The position numbers and the translations under genes were made by a program. From positions 1-56,787 of IMG/VR virus record IMGVR_UViG_3300028610_000868: a stretch of DNA of 56,787 bases, one strand, 5' to 3'. Origin of the DNA: a virus. Under the pieces are notes generated by a model. The model was not told where the DNA came from, did not search any database, and saw only the letters and a list, made by a program, of their open reading frames with translations. Of the stretch, positions 51,779 to 56,787 are shown piece after piece. How positions within the stretch are numbered: position 1 is the stretch's first letter; the number at the start of each line of letters is the position of its first letter.

Positions 51779-52009
51779 ATGAACACACGAAAAGTAACAA
51801 TGAGGATGACGGATAGGGATATCCATAATACAGAATATCTCAAAGCTTTATTAGAGTCGCCAAACAAGGCAACTGCTATAAGTTCAGCATTAGAATATAC
51901 AGCAGAGCTATATAGAATGTTGAAGGCTACGGGTGATGTTTTGAAGATTCACCACCAAGATGGAAGTACTGAAATTATTACTTTTGAAAAAAGGAAGAAA
52001 AAGGGTTGA
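51779..52009 (+). CDS. Small ribbon-helix-helix-like regulator
   Basis: This 76-residue protein opens with a strand-like KVTMRMTDRDI, then a helix TEYLKALLESPN and a second helix KATAISSALEYTAELYRML, the layout of ribbon-helix-helix DNA-binding proteins. A basic tail ends RKKKG. There is no Shine-Dalgarno before the first ATG and the predicted transcript starts at that ATG, so it may be leaderless; the ATG at 51800 is the alternative. Promoters with nearly the same -35 region flank it, suggesting autoregulation and control of the tRNA region. Confidence 0.65.
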   Translation: MNTRKVTMRMTDRDIHNTEYLKALLESPNKATAISSALEYTAELYRMLKATGDVLKIHHQDGSTEIITFEKRKKKG

Positions 52010-52034
52010 CAGGATAAAAATTTTTGTGTAAGAT
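52006..52034 (+). promoter_or_regulatory. Sigma70-like promoter for the tRNA/structured RNA region
   Basis: TTGACA, a 17-bp spacer and TAAGAT; the -35 overlaps the regulator's stop codon. CATAAATA at 52036-52043, just downstream, could give late transcription as well. Confidence 0.75.
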
Positions 52035-52105
52035 GCATAAATACTTTTAACAATACAGGTTTACCCCTGTGGGCAATTAAGCCCCTTAACATTGAAAACG
52101 GAACT

Positions 52106-52243
52106 ATGAAAACTTTACTAGCGAAACAATTTATACAGCAATTACCCGCGATTCTCGCGTGTGTTCCATTGCGTGTGGAAATTGCCCGCGAGAATTATGA
52201 TAGAACCTCCGCTTTCTCAGGAGTAGGTGATAAAGAAATGTAG
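52106..52243 (+). CDS. Possible 45-residue peptide ending in TAG
   Basis: The frame starts at an ATG after GGA and encodes a hydrophobic-to-charged peptide (MKTLLAKQFIQQLPAILACV, then PLRVEIARENYDRT). It ends with TAG shortly before an intrinsic terminator. A strong inverted repeat (52151-52195) lies within it, so the transcript could instead be a structured RNA with a chance frame. Confidence 0.35.
   Translation: MKTLLAKQFIQQLPAILACVPLRVEIARENYDRTSAFSGVGDKEM
52151..52195. ncRNA. Nested hairpin in the first transcript of the tRNA region
   Basis: ATTCTCGCG pairs with CGCGAGAAT (9 bp), and inside it TTCCA pairs with TGGAA. Promoter at 52006 and terminator at 52267 would define a transcript of about 250 nt carrying it. 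Confidence 0.45.
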
Positions 52244-52266
52244 ATCACCAAAAAGAACTTCAAGAG

Positions 52267-52294
52267 AAAGCGGGCAGAAAGGCCCGCTTTTTTT
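52267..52294 (+). terminator. Strong intrinsic terminator
   Basis: AAAGCGGGC, loop AGAAAG, GCCCGCTTT and then TTTT. It ends the transcript from 52006 or attenuates it before the tRNA genes. Confidence 0.9.
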
Positions 52295-52310
52295 GCTTTA
52301 AAATTAGGGT

Positions 52311-52385
52311 TATGTAGAGAGAGACTTATAGTCTCCCGGTTAGACCAAGTACCGGCGCAAGAGTTGAAATGCCCCGATCTACATA
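52311..52385 (+). ncRNA. 75-nt cloverleaf-like RNA, not a recognisable tRNA
   Basis: The ends pair perfectly (TATGTAGA/TCTACATA, 8 bp). Inside are two arms, GAGAC/GTCTC with loop TTATA and CCGGT/ACCGG with a 10-nt loop, and a 22-nt stretch where a T-arm would be. There is no TTCGA loop or CCA. Confidence 0.5.
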
Positions 52386-52522
52386 GCGGAACTCGACCTG
52401 ATGTGGTAATCAGGTTGCCAGCCACGCGGATCACATTGGACATTCGTCCTTCGCCGCCGAAAAGAAATCCCATCACCATTTGGGTATCTGTCTCCGTCCG
52501 GTGAAACAATAGACGGCTTTAT
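52386..52522 (+). other. Hairpin-rich non-coding stretch before tRNA-Phe
   Basis: A perfect 7-bp hairpin ACCTGAT/ATCAGGT with loop GTGGTA lies at 52396-52415. Smaller ones follow: GGAC/GTCC, CCCA/TGGG and CCGTC/GACGG. No gene is seen. Confidence 0.4.
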
Positions 52523-52600
52523 GGAACTCTGGCAGAGGTGGTCCTATTGCGCCTGTTTGAAGAACAGGATATCTCCGTTCGATTCGGGGGGGTTCTACCA
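52523..52600 (+). tRNA. tRNA-Phe(GAA)
   Basis: Acceptor GGAACTC/GGGTTCT, anticodon stem CCTGT/ACAGG with loop TTGAAGA (anticodon GAA), T-arm CTCCG TTCGATT CGGGG, A and encoded CCA. Confidence 0.85.
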
Positions 52601-52608
52601 AATCACTT

Positions 52609-52639
52609 GCATAAAGTATCACTTTCCGATACTATATGC
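52609..52639 (+). ncRNA. 31-nt perfect-stem hairpin after tRNA-Phe
   Basis: GCATA-A-AGTATC pairs with GATACT-A-TATGC around the 7-nt loop ACTTTCC: 11 pairs with one A-A mismatch. Confidence 0.5.
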
Positions 52640-52653
52640 AACCAATTACTGCG

Positions 52654-52732
52654 GTGCTGTGACCGCCTCACTGTCTGTTATTATGATGGTGAGTGACCAC
52701 CAAGACTCGGTGGCCTGATAAATGCACAGCAC
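52654..52732 (+). ncRNA. 79-nt cloverleaf-like RNA, not a recognisable tRNA
   Basis: Ends pair as GTGCTGTG/CACAGCAC (8 bp). Inside are CTCAC/GTGAG with a long loop and CCACC/GGTGG with a 7-nt loop (AAGACTC). The 5-bp/7-nt arm has tRNA dimensions but lacks the T-loop sequence. Confidence 0.5.
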
Positions 52733-52738
52733 GAATTT

Positions 52739-52853
52739 AGACATGTGGCTGAGTGGATAAGTGCTAGTGGGTCTGGTAATCTAAGGGTCTTACAAACTAA
52801 TAACTTAGATTGGCTGCTAGATTAGAACAGCGGTTCGAATCCGTTCATGTCTT
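52739..52853 (+). tRNA. Irregular tRNA-like gene, 115 nt, anticodon not assignable
   Basis: Acceptor AGACATG/CATGTCT, a D-arm-like GCTGAGTGGATAAG and a good T-arm (AGCGG TTCGAAT CCGTT) are present. The middle is about 25-35 nt too long and contains a 7-bp stem ATCTAAG/CTTAGAT instead of a normal anticodon arm. The 3' end reads TCTA, not CCA. Confidence 0.5.
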
Positions 52854-52866
52854 CTAACAAACACAA

Positions 52867-52953
52867 TGCCCCTGTGGTGGAATTGGTATACACGCTAGTT
52901 TTAGAAACTAGTGGCCGAAAGGTCGTGGAGGTTCGATGCCTCTCAGGGGTACC
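52867..52953 (+). tRNA. tRNA-Leu(TAG)
   Basis: Class II tRNA. Anticodon stem CTAGT/ACTAG with loop TTTAGAA, long variable arm GGCC-GAAA-GGTC, T-arm GGAGG TTCGATG CCTCT and CCA. Nearly the same body as the tRNA at 53556. Confidence 0.9.
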
Positions 52954-53060
52954 AAATTAGTAGGTTCGAAAACGCCTTCCGGCACCAACCCAAGTGGTGT
53001 AAGGGGTACATACGACACGATTAGTACTTTCCGGCACTACTACATTTTTAAAGTAACAAT
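52954..53060 (+). other. Spacer with 5-bp/7-nt hairpin
   Basis: CACCA/TGGTG with the 7-nt loop ACCCAAG, extended by CCTT/AAGG, and a stray GGTTCGAA resembling a T-loop remnant near 52965. Confidence 0.35.
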
Positions 53061-53137
53061 GCGCTATTCCTCTAGTGGCCCAAGAGTCTGGACTTTCAAT
53101 TCAGGGAACGTCGGTTCGAATCCGACATAGCGTACCA
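53061..53137 (+). tRNA. tRNA-Glu(TTC)
   Basis: Acceptor GCGCTAT/ATAGCGT, D-stem CTCT/AGAG, anticodon stem CTGGA/TTCAG with loop CTTTCAA, T-arm GTCGG TTCGAAT CCGAC, CCA. Confidence 0.9.
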
Positions 53138-53146
53138 AAAAGCAAT

Positions 53147-53233
53147 GCCGCTGTGGTGGAATTGGTATACACGCATGTTTCAAACGCATGTGCTCGAAAG
53201 GGCATGGAGGTTCAAGTCCTCTCGGCGGTACCA
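53147..53233 (+). tRNA. tRNA-Leu(CAA)
   Basis: Class II. Anticodon stem CATGT/GCATG with loop TTCAAAC, variable arm GCTC-GAAA-GGGC, T-loop TTCAAGT, CCA. Confidence 0.88.
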
Positions 53234-53248
53234 CTTTATAGATTATTG

Positions 53249-53257
53249 TGATATAAT
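53249..53257 (+). promoter_or_regulatory. Extended -10 element (TGATATAAT)
   Basis: A TGN extension plus consensus TATAAT, 31 bp before the gene at 53288. No -35 match. Confidence 0.35.
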
Positions 53258-53287
53258 ATCAGCTTTACATGTATATAAGAGGCACTC

Positions 53288-53551
53288 ATGGCAGAGTTAT
53301 ATTCTGATACTCCGGTAAAAAGAGTTGTAATACCGTGGCGCACGCGGGCTATAGGGTGGTTTACTGGATTGCCGCACAGCTATCCACATTCTTCAAGAGA
53401 GTGGATTAGTTCCTCATTAGATGAGGCGAAAGAGTTGATTGCTACATTTTCTCTAGCAATGCATTCGCCCTTTTATACAATGCCATGTAGTACCACGTGT
53501 AAGATATGTAATATGTGCCCAGCCTTATATCGTAAAGCTGCAAGCGAATAA
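53288..53551 (+). CDS. Hypothetical small cysteine-cluster protein
   Basis: This 87-residue protein lies between tRNA genes with AGAGG upstream of the ATG. The N-terminal half is basic and aromatic (PVKRVVIPWRTRAIGWFTG). The end carries four closely spaced cysteines (MPCSTTCKICNMCP), a possible metal site. Its stop lies 4 bases before the next tRNA. I do not recognise it. Confidence 0.6.
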   Translation: MAELYSDTPVKRVVIPWRTRAIGWFTGLPHSYPHSSREWISSSLDEAKELIATFSLAMHSPFYTMPCSTTCKICNMCPALYRKAASE

Positions 53552-53555
53552 CAAT

Positions 53556-53642
53556 GCCCCTGTGGTGGAACTGGTATACACGCTGGACTTAAAACTCAGT
53601 GGCCGAAAGGTCGTGGAGGTTCGATGCCTCTCAGGGGTACCA
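53556..53642 (+). tRNA. tRNA-Leu(TAA)
   Basis: Class II. Anticodon loop CTTAAAA with stem CTGGA/CTCAG (one A-C mismatch next to the loop); acceptor, variable and T arms match the Leu(TAG) gene at 52867. Confidence 0.88.
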
Positions 53643-53664
53643 AATGTATCATATATGATACATT
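53643..53664. repeat. 22-bp perfect palindrome directly after tRNA-Leu CCA
   Basis: AATGTATCATA followed by its exact reverse complement TATGATACATT. It begins at the base after CCA and could be a processing hairpin, a terminator without T-run, or a protein-binding site. Confidence 0.6.
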
Positions 53665-53708
53665 AGACGGTTTAATGCTCTATATATAGCACATTTGATA
53701 GAAATTAT

Positions 53709-53793
53709 GCATGAGTTGGACAGCGTGGTGGGTCCATCAGACTGTAAATCTGAAGCTTCGGCCTTGTAGGTTCGATTCCTACCTCATGCACCA
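53709..53793 (+). tRNA. tRNA-Tyr(GTA), class II
   Basis: Acceptor GCATGAG/CTCATGC, anticodon stem TCAGA/TCTGA with loop CTGTAAA, long variable arm AGC-TTCG-GCCT, T-arm GTAGG TTCGATT CCTAC, A and CCA. Confidence 0.92.
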
Positions 53794-53879
53794 AACGTTG
53801 GGTAATATGAAAAGGAACCATCCACTCCCTCCGGGGACTGGTTGGCCCTTGAATTATTATCAAGTCACAAGATGAGAAG

Positions 53880-53953
53880 TAATACTATCATCTAAGGCCA
53901 AGACCTTGCCTTTGCAGCGGGGAATGTGGGTTTCAAATTCCCACTAGTATTAT
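53880..53953 (+). tRNA. Irregular tRNA, probably Gln(TTG)
   Basis: Acceptor TAATACT/AGTATTA. Anticodon stem CTTGC/GCGGG holds loop CTTTGCA (anticodon TTG). The T-arm GTGGG/CCCAC has a 9-nt loop containing TTCAAAT, and CCA is not encoded. An outer stem CACAAGA/TCTTGTG encloses it. Pairing is weaker than in neighbours. Confidence 0.45.
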
Positions 53954-53990
53954 GGGTAGGCCACCCTAGTCTTGTGGCGGATCTAATTTT

Positions 53991-54066
53991 GGGGCGGAAG
54001 CTAAAGTGGATAAGCGTTAGTCTGTAAAACTAACTATAGTTGGTTCGAGTCCAACCCACCTCACCA
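53991..54066 (+). tRNA. Class I tRNA with GTA anticodon
   Basis: D-stem GCT/AGC, anticodon stem TTAGT/ACTAA with loop CTGTAAA, 5-nt variable loop CTATA, T-arm GTTGG TTCGAGT CCAAC, CCA. One C-A mismatch lies in the acceptor. Bacterial tRNA-Tyr is normally class II, so the short variable loop is odd. Confidence 0.75.
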
Positions 54067-54351
54067 ATTTGATAGTGTACTAACACGTAAAGGTGTGTAA
54101 GAAAACAGCCAAGAGTGGCCTAAGACGAGTGCATACTACCTTGTAATGATGGGTATGCAACGTGAACTACGCATGACATAAGCAAAAGGTTCCTAAGTGT
54201 AAATCTTGTCAGCTATCATTTTTATTTTAAAATATACTGTGGTAAATTGTGGAAGAGTGCATAAATATGCATTATAGGGCAACCAATCCTATCTGTAGGG
54301 TATTTCCATTCCTATATATGAAAGGGAAAAACGTACAGAAGTATATTTTAT
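54067..54351 (+). other. Spacer with several hairpins, no gene
   Basis: Contains ACAC/GTGT, GCC/GGC and a longer stem GCATAC/GTATGC, plus TGATAG/CTATCA at its ends (54070-54218). TGCATA/TATGCA and a CATAAATA motif (54260-54267) follow. A frame at 54249 runs into tRNA-Pro and is not credible. Confidence 0.35.
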
Positions 54352-54429
54352 CGGGGATTAGCTCAGTCTGGTCAGAGCACTGCGTTTGGGGCGCAGGGGC
54401 CGAAGGTTCAAATCCTTCATTCCCGACCA
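54352..54429 (+). tRNA. tRNA-Pro(TGG)
   Basis: Acceptor CGGGGAT/ATTCCCG, anticodon stem CTGCG/CGCAG with loop TTTGGGG, T-arm GAAGG TTCAAAT CCTTC, A, CCA. Confidence 0.92.
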
Positions 54430-54439
54430 ATAAAAGAGT

Positions 54440-54514
54440 TTGCAGGTAGCCGTGGAGAGTTAGTCGTCACCACTATGATGTCAAGACTAGGCATAATAGC
54501 ATACGGCCCTGCAA
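54440..54514 (+). ncRNA. 75-nt structured RNA between the two Pro tRNAs
   Basis: Ends pair as TTGCAGG/CCTGCAA; after a TA bulge the stem continues GCCGT/ACGGC, and TAGTC/GACTA closes an inner arm. It has tRNA length but no T-loop, D-loop or CCA. Confidence 0.5.
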
Positions 54515-54525
54515 TTGAATTATCT

Positions 54526-54557
54526 CTACGCAGTTTAGTCTGGTAGAGCACTTGTTT
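54526..54557 (+). pseudogene. 5'-half tRNA-Pro remnant fused to the next tRNA
   Basis: The text CAGTTTAGTCTGGTAGAGCACTTG looks like the D-arm and anticodon stem of a Pro tRNA. It reads through TTTCGGGG straight into the first bases of tRNA-Pro(CGG). Confidence 0.5.
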
Positions 54558-54635
54558 CGGGGATTAGCTCAGTCTGGTCAGAGCACTGCGTTCGGGGCGC
54601 AGGGGCCGAAAGTTCGAATCTTTCATTCCCGACCA
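54558..54635 (+). tRNA. tRNA-Pro(CGG)
   Basis: Nearly identical to the Pro(TGG) gene at 54352, with the anticodon loop changed to TTCGGGG and two compensating T-stem changes (GAAAG/CTTTC). A tandem copy whose wobble base changed. Confidence 0.92.
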
Positions 54636-54680
54636 ATTAGTGTTGTAATGTGGCTTTCATCGCAGAGACTGAAAGTCATT

Positions 54681-54792
54681 GGAAGTGATATTAATTCATG
54701 TTAACCTATTCTCTGGGGGGCATGATAGGAGCGGGTCTATGCCCAATGGGAATAAAATAGGCCGGTACTGGGGTCATGCCCGGTACACTTCC
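54681..54792 (+). ncRNA. 112-nt three-arm structured RNA
   Basis: Ends pair as GGAAGTG/CACTTCC. One arm is CCTATTC/GAATA-aa-ATAGG enclosing GGGCAT/ATGCCC; the other is TACTGGG/CCCGGTA with loop GTCATG. It lies between Pro(CGG) and Gln(CTG). Confidence 0.55.
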
Positions 54793-54812
54793 CACAATAT
54801 TAATTTTACAAT

Positions 54813-54887
54813 TGGCCTATAGTATAATTGGCAGTGCATGAGCCTCTGACGCTCTCGGTCTAGGTTCGAATCCTAGTGGGCCAGCCA
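54813..54887 (+). tRNA. tRNA-Gln(CTG)
   Basis: Acceptor TGGCCTA/TGGGCCA, anticodon stem GAGC/GCTC with loop CTCTGAC, T-arm CTAGG TTCGAAT CCTAG, G, CCA. Confidence 0.85.
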
Positions 54888-55102
54888 AGTTTCACCAAGG
54901 ATATGGCGGTGCCAAACGTAGGCACTGTATAAGATGATGACGGTTCGAGTACGTAACATGGCAACCATCACCATAACCGTTTGTAAGCGCACATGAAGGT
55001 GAATTTGAACTGTGGTGTTCTGTGGACAGGCTGATACCGGCACAGTGTAAAGGGAAACATGGTGGAGATAACCCAAGACACCCCCACACCATAATTAATA
55101 AT
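54888..55102 (+). other. Hairpin-rich spacer, no gene
   Basis: Contains GTGCC/GGCAC with 7-nt loop AAACGTA, ACGGTT/AACCGT enclosing ATGG/CCAT, and ACTGTG/CACAGT. A TTCGAGT sequence near 54945 resembles a T-loop but has no matching arms. Confidence 0.4.
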
Positions 55103-55180
55103 GCACCCGTAGCTCAGTCTGGACAGAGCGTTCGCCTACGAAGCGAAGGGCCGAGGGTTCAAATCCTTCCGGGTGTGCCA
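55103..55180 (+). tRNA. tRNA-Arg(ACG)
   Basis: Acceptor GCACCCG/CGGGTGT, anticodon stem TTCGC/GCGAA with loop CTACGAA, T-arm GAGGG TTCAAAT CCTTC, G, CCA. Confidence 0.92.
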
Positions 55181-55218
55181 AAGTTGTGGTAAATAGTATA
55201 AACGTCGGAGAAAATATT

Positions 55219-55473
55219 ATGGATTTATATCAAAAAGCATTAAATGCTAAAAGATATAAACGTGAAGAAGAAAGATTGAAAAAACGAACAACAAAATCTA
55301 TTGAAGAAGAATTAGAAGTTGTTAAACGTAAGGATGATGAATTAAAAGAACGTATAGGAACGCGGAGTAAAGAGATAAACTCATCTCTATTGAATGAACG
55401 TTTTAGAACACTAGTTAGAGCATATCGTTTAATGAGTCATTTACAGAAACGACCTAAAGTATATCTAGTTTAA
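55219..55473 (+). CDS. Hypothetical small charged coiled-coil protein
   Basis: From the ATG at 55219 (GGAG upstream) this is an 84-residue protein. It is Lys/Arg/Glu-rich and helical throughout (LNAKRYKREEERLKKR, TTKSIEEELEVVKRKDDELKERI), ending with a basic amphipathic helix (FRTLVRAYRLMSHLQKRP). A start at 55186 lacks a ribosome site. It sits between two Arg tRNAs. A nucleic-acid-binding or regulatory role is possible; not recognised. Confidence 0.65.
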   Translation: MDLYQKALNAKRYKREEERLKKRTTKSIEEELEVVKRKDDELKERIGTRSKEINSSLLNERFRTLVRAYRLMSHLQKRPKVYLV

Positions 55474-55476
55474 AAT

Positions 55477-55553
55477 GCCCCGGTAGCTCAGTAGGACAGA
55501 GCAGCTTCCTTCTAAGGAGACCGTCGAGGGTTCGAATCCTTCTCGGGGTGCCA
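55477..55553 (+). tRNA. tRNA-Arg(TCT)
   Basis: Acceptor GCCCCGG/TCGGGGT, D-stem GCTC/GAGC, anticodon stem GCTTC/GGAGA (G-A at the end) with loop CTTCTAA, T-arm GAGGG TTCGAAT CCTTC, G, CCA. Confidence 0.88.
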
Positions 55554-55561
55554 AATATTTA

Positions 55562-55590
55562 TTGACAGTGATTAGGTGATGTGTTATCCT
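55562..55590 (+). promoter_or_regulatory. Sigma70-like promoter for the TnpB-like gene
   Basis: TTGACA, a 17-bp spacer and TATCCT. The predicted start near 55597 leaves a leader of about 24 nt before the TTG at 55621. Confidence 0.6.
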
Positions 55591-55620
55591 TTAATCTTAC
55601 GCTATTAAAGGTTATTAAAG

Positions 55621-56769
55621 TTGATATTACGAGCATATAAATTTCCTTGTTATCCTGATGAAAGGCAGAAAGCGCAGCTAGAGATTGAGTTTGCCGCAGC
55701 CCGTGCTATATTCAATTGGGGTTTAGCTACTCGTAAAGGTGAATATGAAAAGGATAAGACACGTGTTAGTAGGGTAGATTGTAATAAGCGTTTGACTCAA
55801 TTAAAAAAACATCCAGATGAATATTGGCCAGAACATATGGGTGGCACGGAATGGTTAAAAAATGCCAGTGTTACTGTATTACAATATTCGTTAATTAATC
55901 TTGATACAGCTTATAAGAATTTTTTTGAAGGTACTGCAAAGTATCCACAATTTAAAGTAAAGGGTAAAGCGCGAAATTCAGTAACTTACCCAATTTCTGC
56001 TTGTGTATATTTACATGAGGAAGAAAAGTTATGGTTAACAAACCAATATTATAGAAAAATGTCTTCGTTGAAAATTAAACGAGACCGTAAATTACCAACG
56101 GAACCAATAAAGGTAACAGTTAGTAAAGACAGGGTTGGTAATTATTTTATAAGTTTTCTTGTTAAGGAAGATATCGATCCATTACCGAAGACTGGAAAGG
56201 TGGTTGGGGTTGATGTTGGGATCACGGATGTTGTCATTACTGATGATGGTTATAAGAGTGGTAACCCGAAAAGTACTGCAAAATATGCAAAGAAGTTAAA
56301 AAAATTACAAAGGCAAAAACGCTTAAAGGAAAAGGGAAGTAATAATCAGGAGAAACTTAGGATAAAGATTGCAAAGGTTCATAAGAAAATTGCTGACACT
56401 CGTTTAACATTTTTACATAGGGAAAGCAAAAGGTTAGTAGATGAAGCAGATATTATTTCTGTTGAATCGTTGAATGTTCAGGGGATGATGAAAAACCGTA
56501 AGTTATCAAAAGCAATTGCCGATGCTTCGATGTCTGAATTTCACCGGCAGTTAGAATATAAATCACAATTTTATGGAAGAAATTTTGTTAGTATTGATAA
56601 ATGGTTTCCTAGCACAAAAACATGCAGTAGTTGTCATCATGTTGTTGATAGTATACCATTATCAGATAGAAGTTGGGAATGCCCTGAATGTGGTGTCAAA
56701 CATGACAGGGATATTAATGCAGCCATTAATATTAAAGAAGAGGGTCTCAGGATTTTAAATAATGCTTAA
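55621..56769 (+). CDS. tnpB: TnpB-like RuvC nuclease (IS200/IS605 OrfB family)
   Basis: This 382-residue protein is a full-length TnpB. It opens with the usual AYKFPCYP and a helical N-terminal domain. RuvC I is VVGVDVGITD (D198), RuvC II is IISVESLNV (E282), the zinc ribbon is CSSC (335-338) with CPEC (354-357), and RuvC III is HDRDINAAINI (D364). TnpB proteins are RNA-guided DNA nucleases using an RNA from the 3' end of their element. No TnpA is seen, and the 3' flank is cut by the window end. The start is a TTG. It sits at the edge of the tRNA cluster and may act as a homing-like element. Confidence 0.93.
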   Translation: MILRAYKFPCYPDERQKAQLEIEFAAARAIFNWGLATRKGEYEKDKTRVSRVDCNKRLTQLKKHPDEYWPEHMGGTEWLKNASVTVLQYSLINLDTAYKNFFEGTAKYPQFKVKGKARNSVTYPISACVYLHEEEKLWLTNQYYRKMSSLKIKRDRKLPTEPIKVTVSKDRVGNYFISFLVKEDIDPLPKTGKVVGVDVGITDVVITDDGYKSGNPKSTAKYAKKLKKLQRQKRLKEKGSNNQEKLRIKIAKVHKKIADTRLTFLHRESKRLVDEADIISVESLNVQGMMKNRKLSKAIADASMSEFHRQLEYKSQFYGRNFVSIDKWFPSTKTCSSCHHVVDSIPLSDRSWECPECGVKHDRDINAAINIKEEGLRILNNA

Positions 56770-56787
56770 AAGTTTTAAAAATAGGGG

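Noticed and set aside
52936-53130. 64-codon frame in the tRNA cluster
   Set aside because: It overlaps the 3' end of tRNA-Leu(TAG) and most of tRNA-Glu.
54205-54237. TTGTCA ... TATACT as a promoter
   Set aside because: The spacer is 21 bp, too long for a normal sigma70 promoter.
54249-54449. 66-codon frame in the tRNA cluster
   Set aside because: It overlaps tRNA-Pro(TGG) completely at its 3' part and has no ribosome site.

Overview
The window is part of the genome of a T4-superfamily myovirus (contractile-tailed, dsDNA). The evidence is a dense set of T4-type core genes: DNA polymerase gp43, a gp45-like clamp, head completion gp4, tail tube gp19, tail sheath gp18, sheath stabiliser gp15, baseplate gp5/gp6/gp25/gp26/gp48/gp53, portal gp20, prohead protease gp21, recombination nuclease gp46/gp47 and late sigma factor gp55. 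T4-type late promoters (NATAAATA) precede most structural genes, and sigma70-like promoters (TTGACA-like, about 17 bp, TATAAT-like) precede early or replication genes. The DNA is AT-rich. The host is a bacterium that cannot be named from the sequence. The MazG-like, peptide deformylase and sugar-modifying genes and the wide divergence from coliphage T4 fit an aquatic, probably proteobacterial host, but this is inference.

Layout. 1-4.1 kb (minus): replication block with clamp (partial), polymerase, a DsbA-like late-transcription accessory protein and a degenerate 2OG-oxygenase-like protein. 4.1-30.3 kb (mainly minus): virion genes. These are three unassigned proteins, gp4, a gp54/gp19-like tube protein, gp19, gp18, gp15, a 3365-residue baseplate/fibre protein with a Pro/Thr repeat tract, gp6, gp25, the gp5 spike and a tape-measure-like protein. 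30.4-34.8 kb (plus): gp26 with a predicted -1 frameshift into a gp51-like extension, a SLOG protein, a RuvC-like nuclease, a possible small RNA and a DinG/XPD-like helicase. 34.9-38.7 kb (minus): gp46, gp47 and gp55 behind one promoter. 38.8-46.9 kb (plus): gp48-like, gp53, a hub protein, portal, prohead core genes including a tandem duplication of a gp67-like module, and gp21. 47-52 kb: MazG-like, deformylase, an amber-type tRNA, a phosphoesterase, a pyruvyl-transferase-like and a glycosyltransferase-like gene, and a small ribbon-helix-helix-like regulator. 52-55.6 kb: a tRNA cluster (Phe, Leu x3, Glu, Tyr, Gln, Pro x2, Arg x2 and irregular members) interleaved with non-tRNA inverted-repeat elements of about 75-112 nt. 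55.6-56.8 kb: a TnpB-like gene with its own promoter.

How it fits together. Early sigma70 promoters serve recombination, replication, nucleotide and tRNA functions. gp55, clamp gp45 and the DsbA-like protein would then switch transcription to NATAAATA promoters for head, tail and baseplate genes. The features most worth follow-up are the CUA-anticodon tRNA in a genome segment that almost never uses TAG, the tRNA-sized structured RNAs between the tRNAs, the gp26/gp51 frameshift, the duplicated prohead-core module, and a domain shared by the sheath and the giant baseplate protein.
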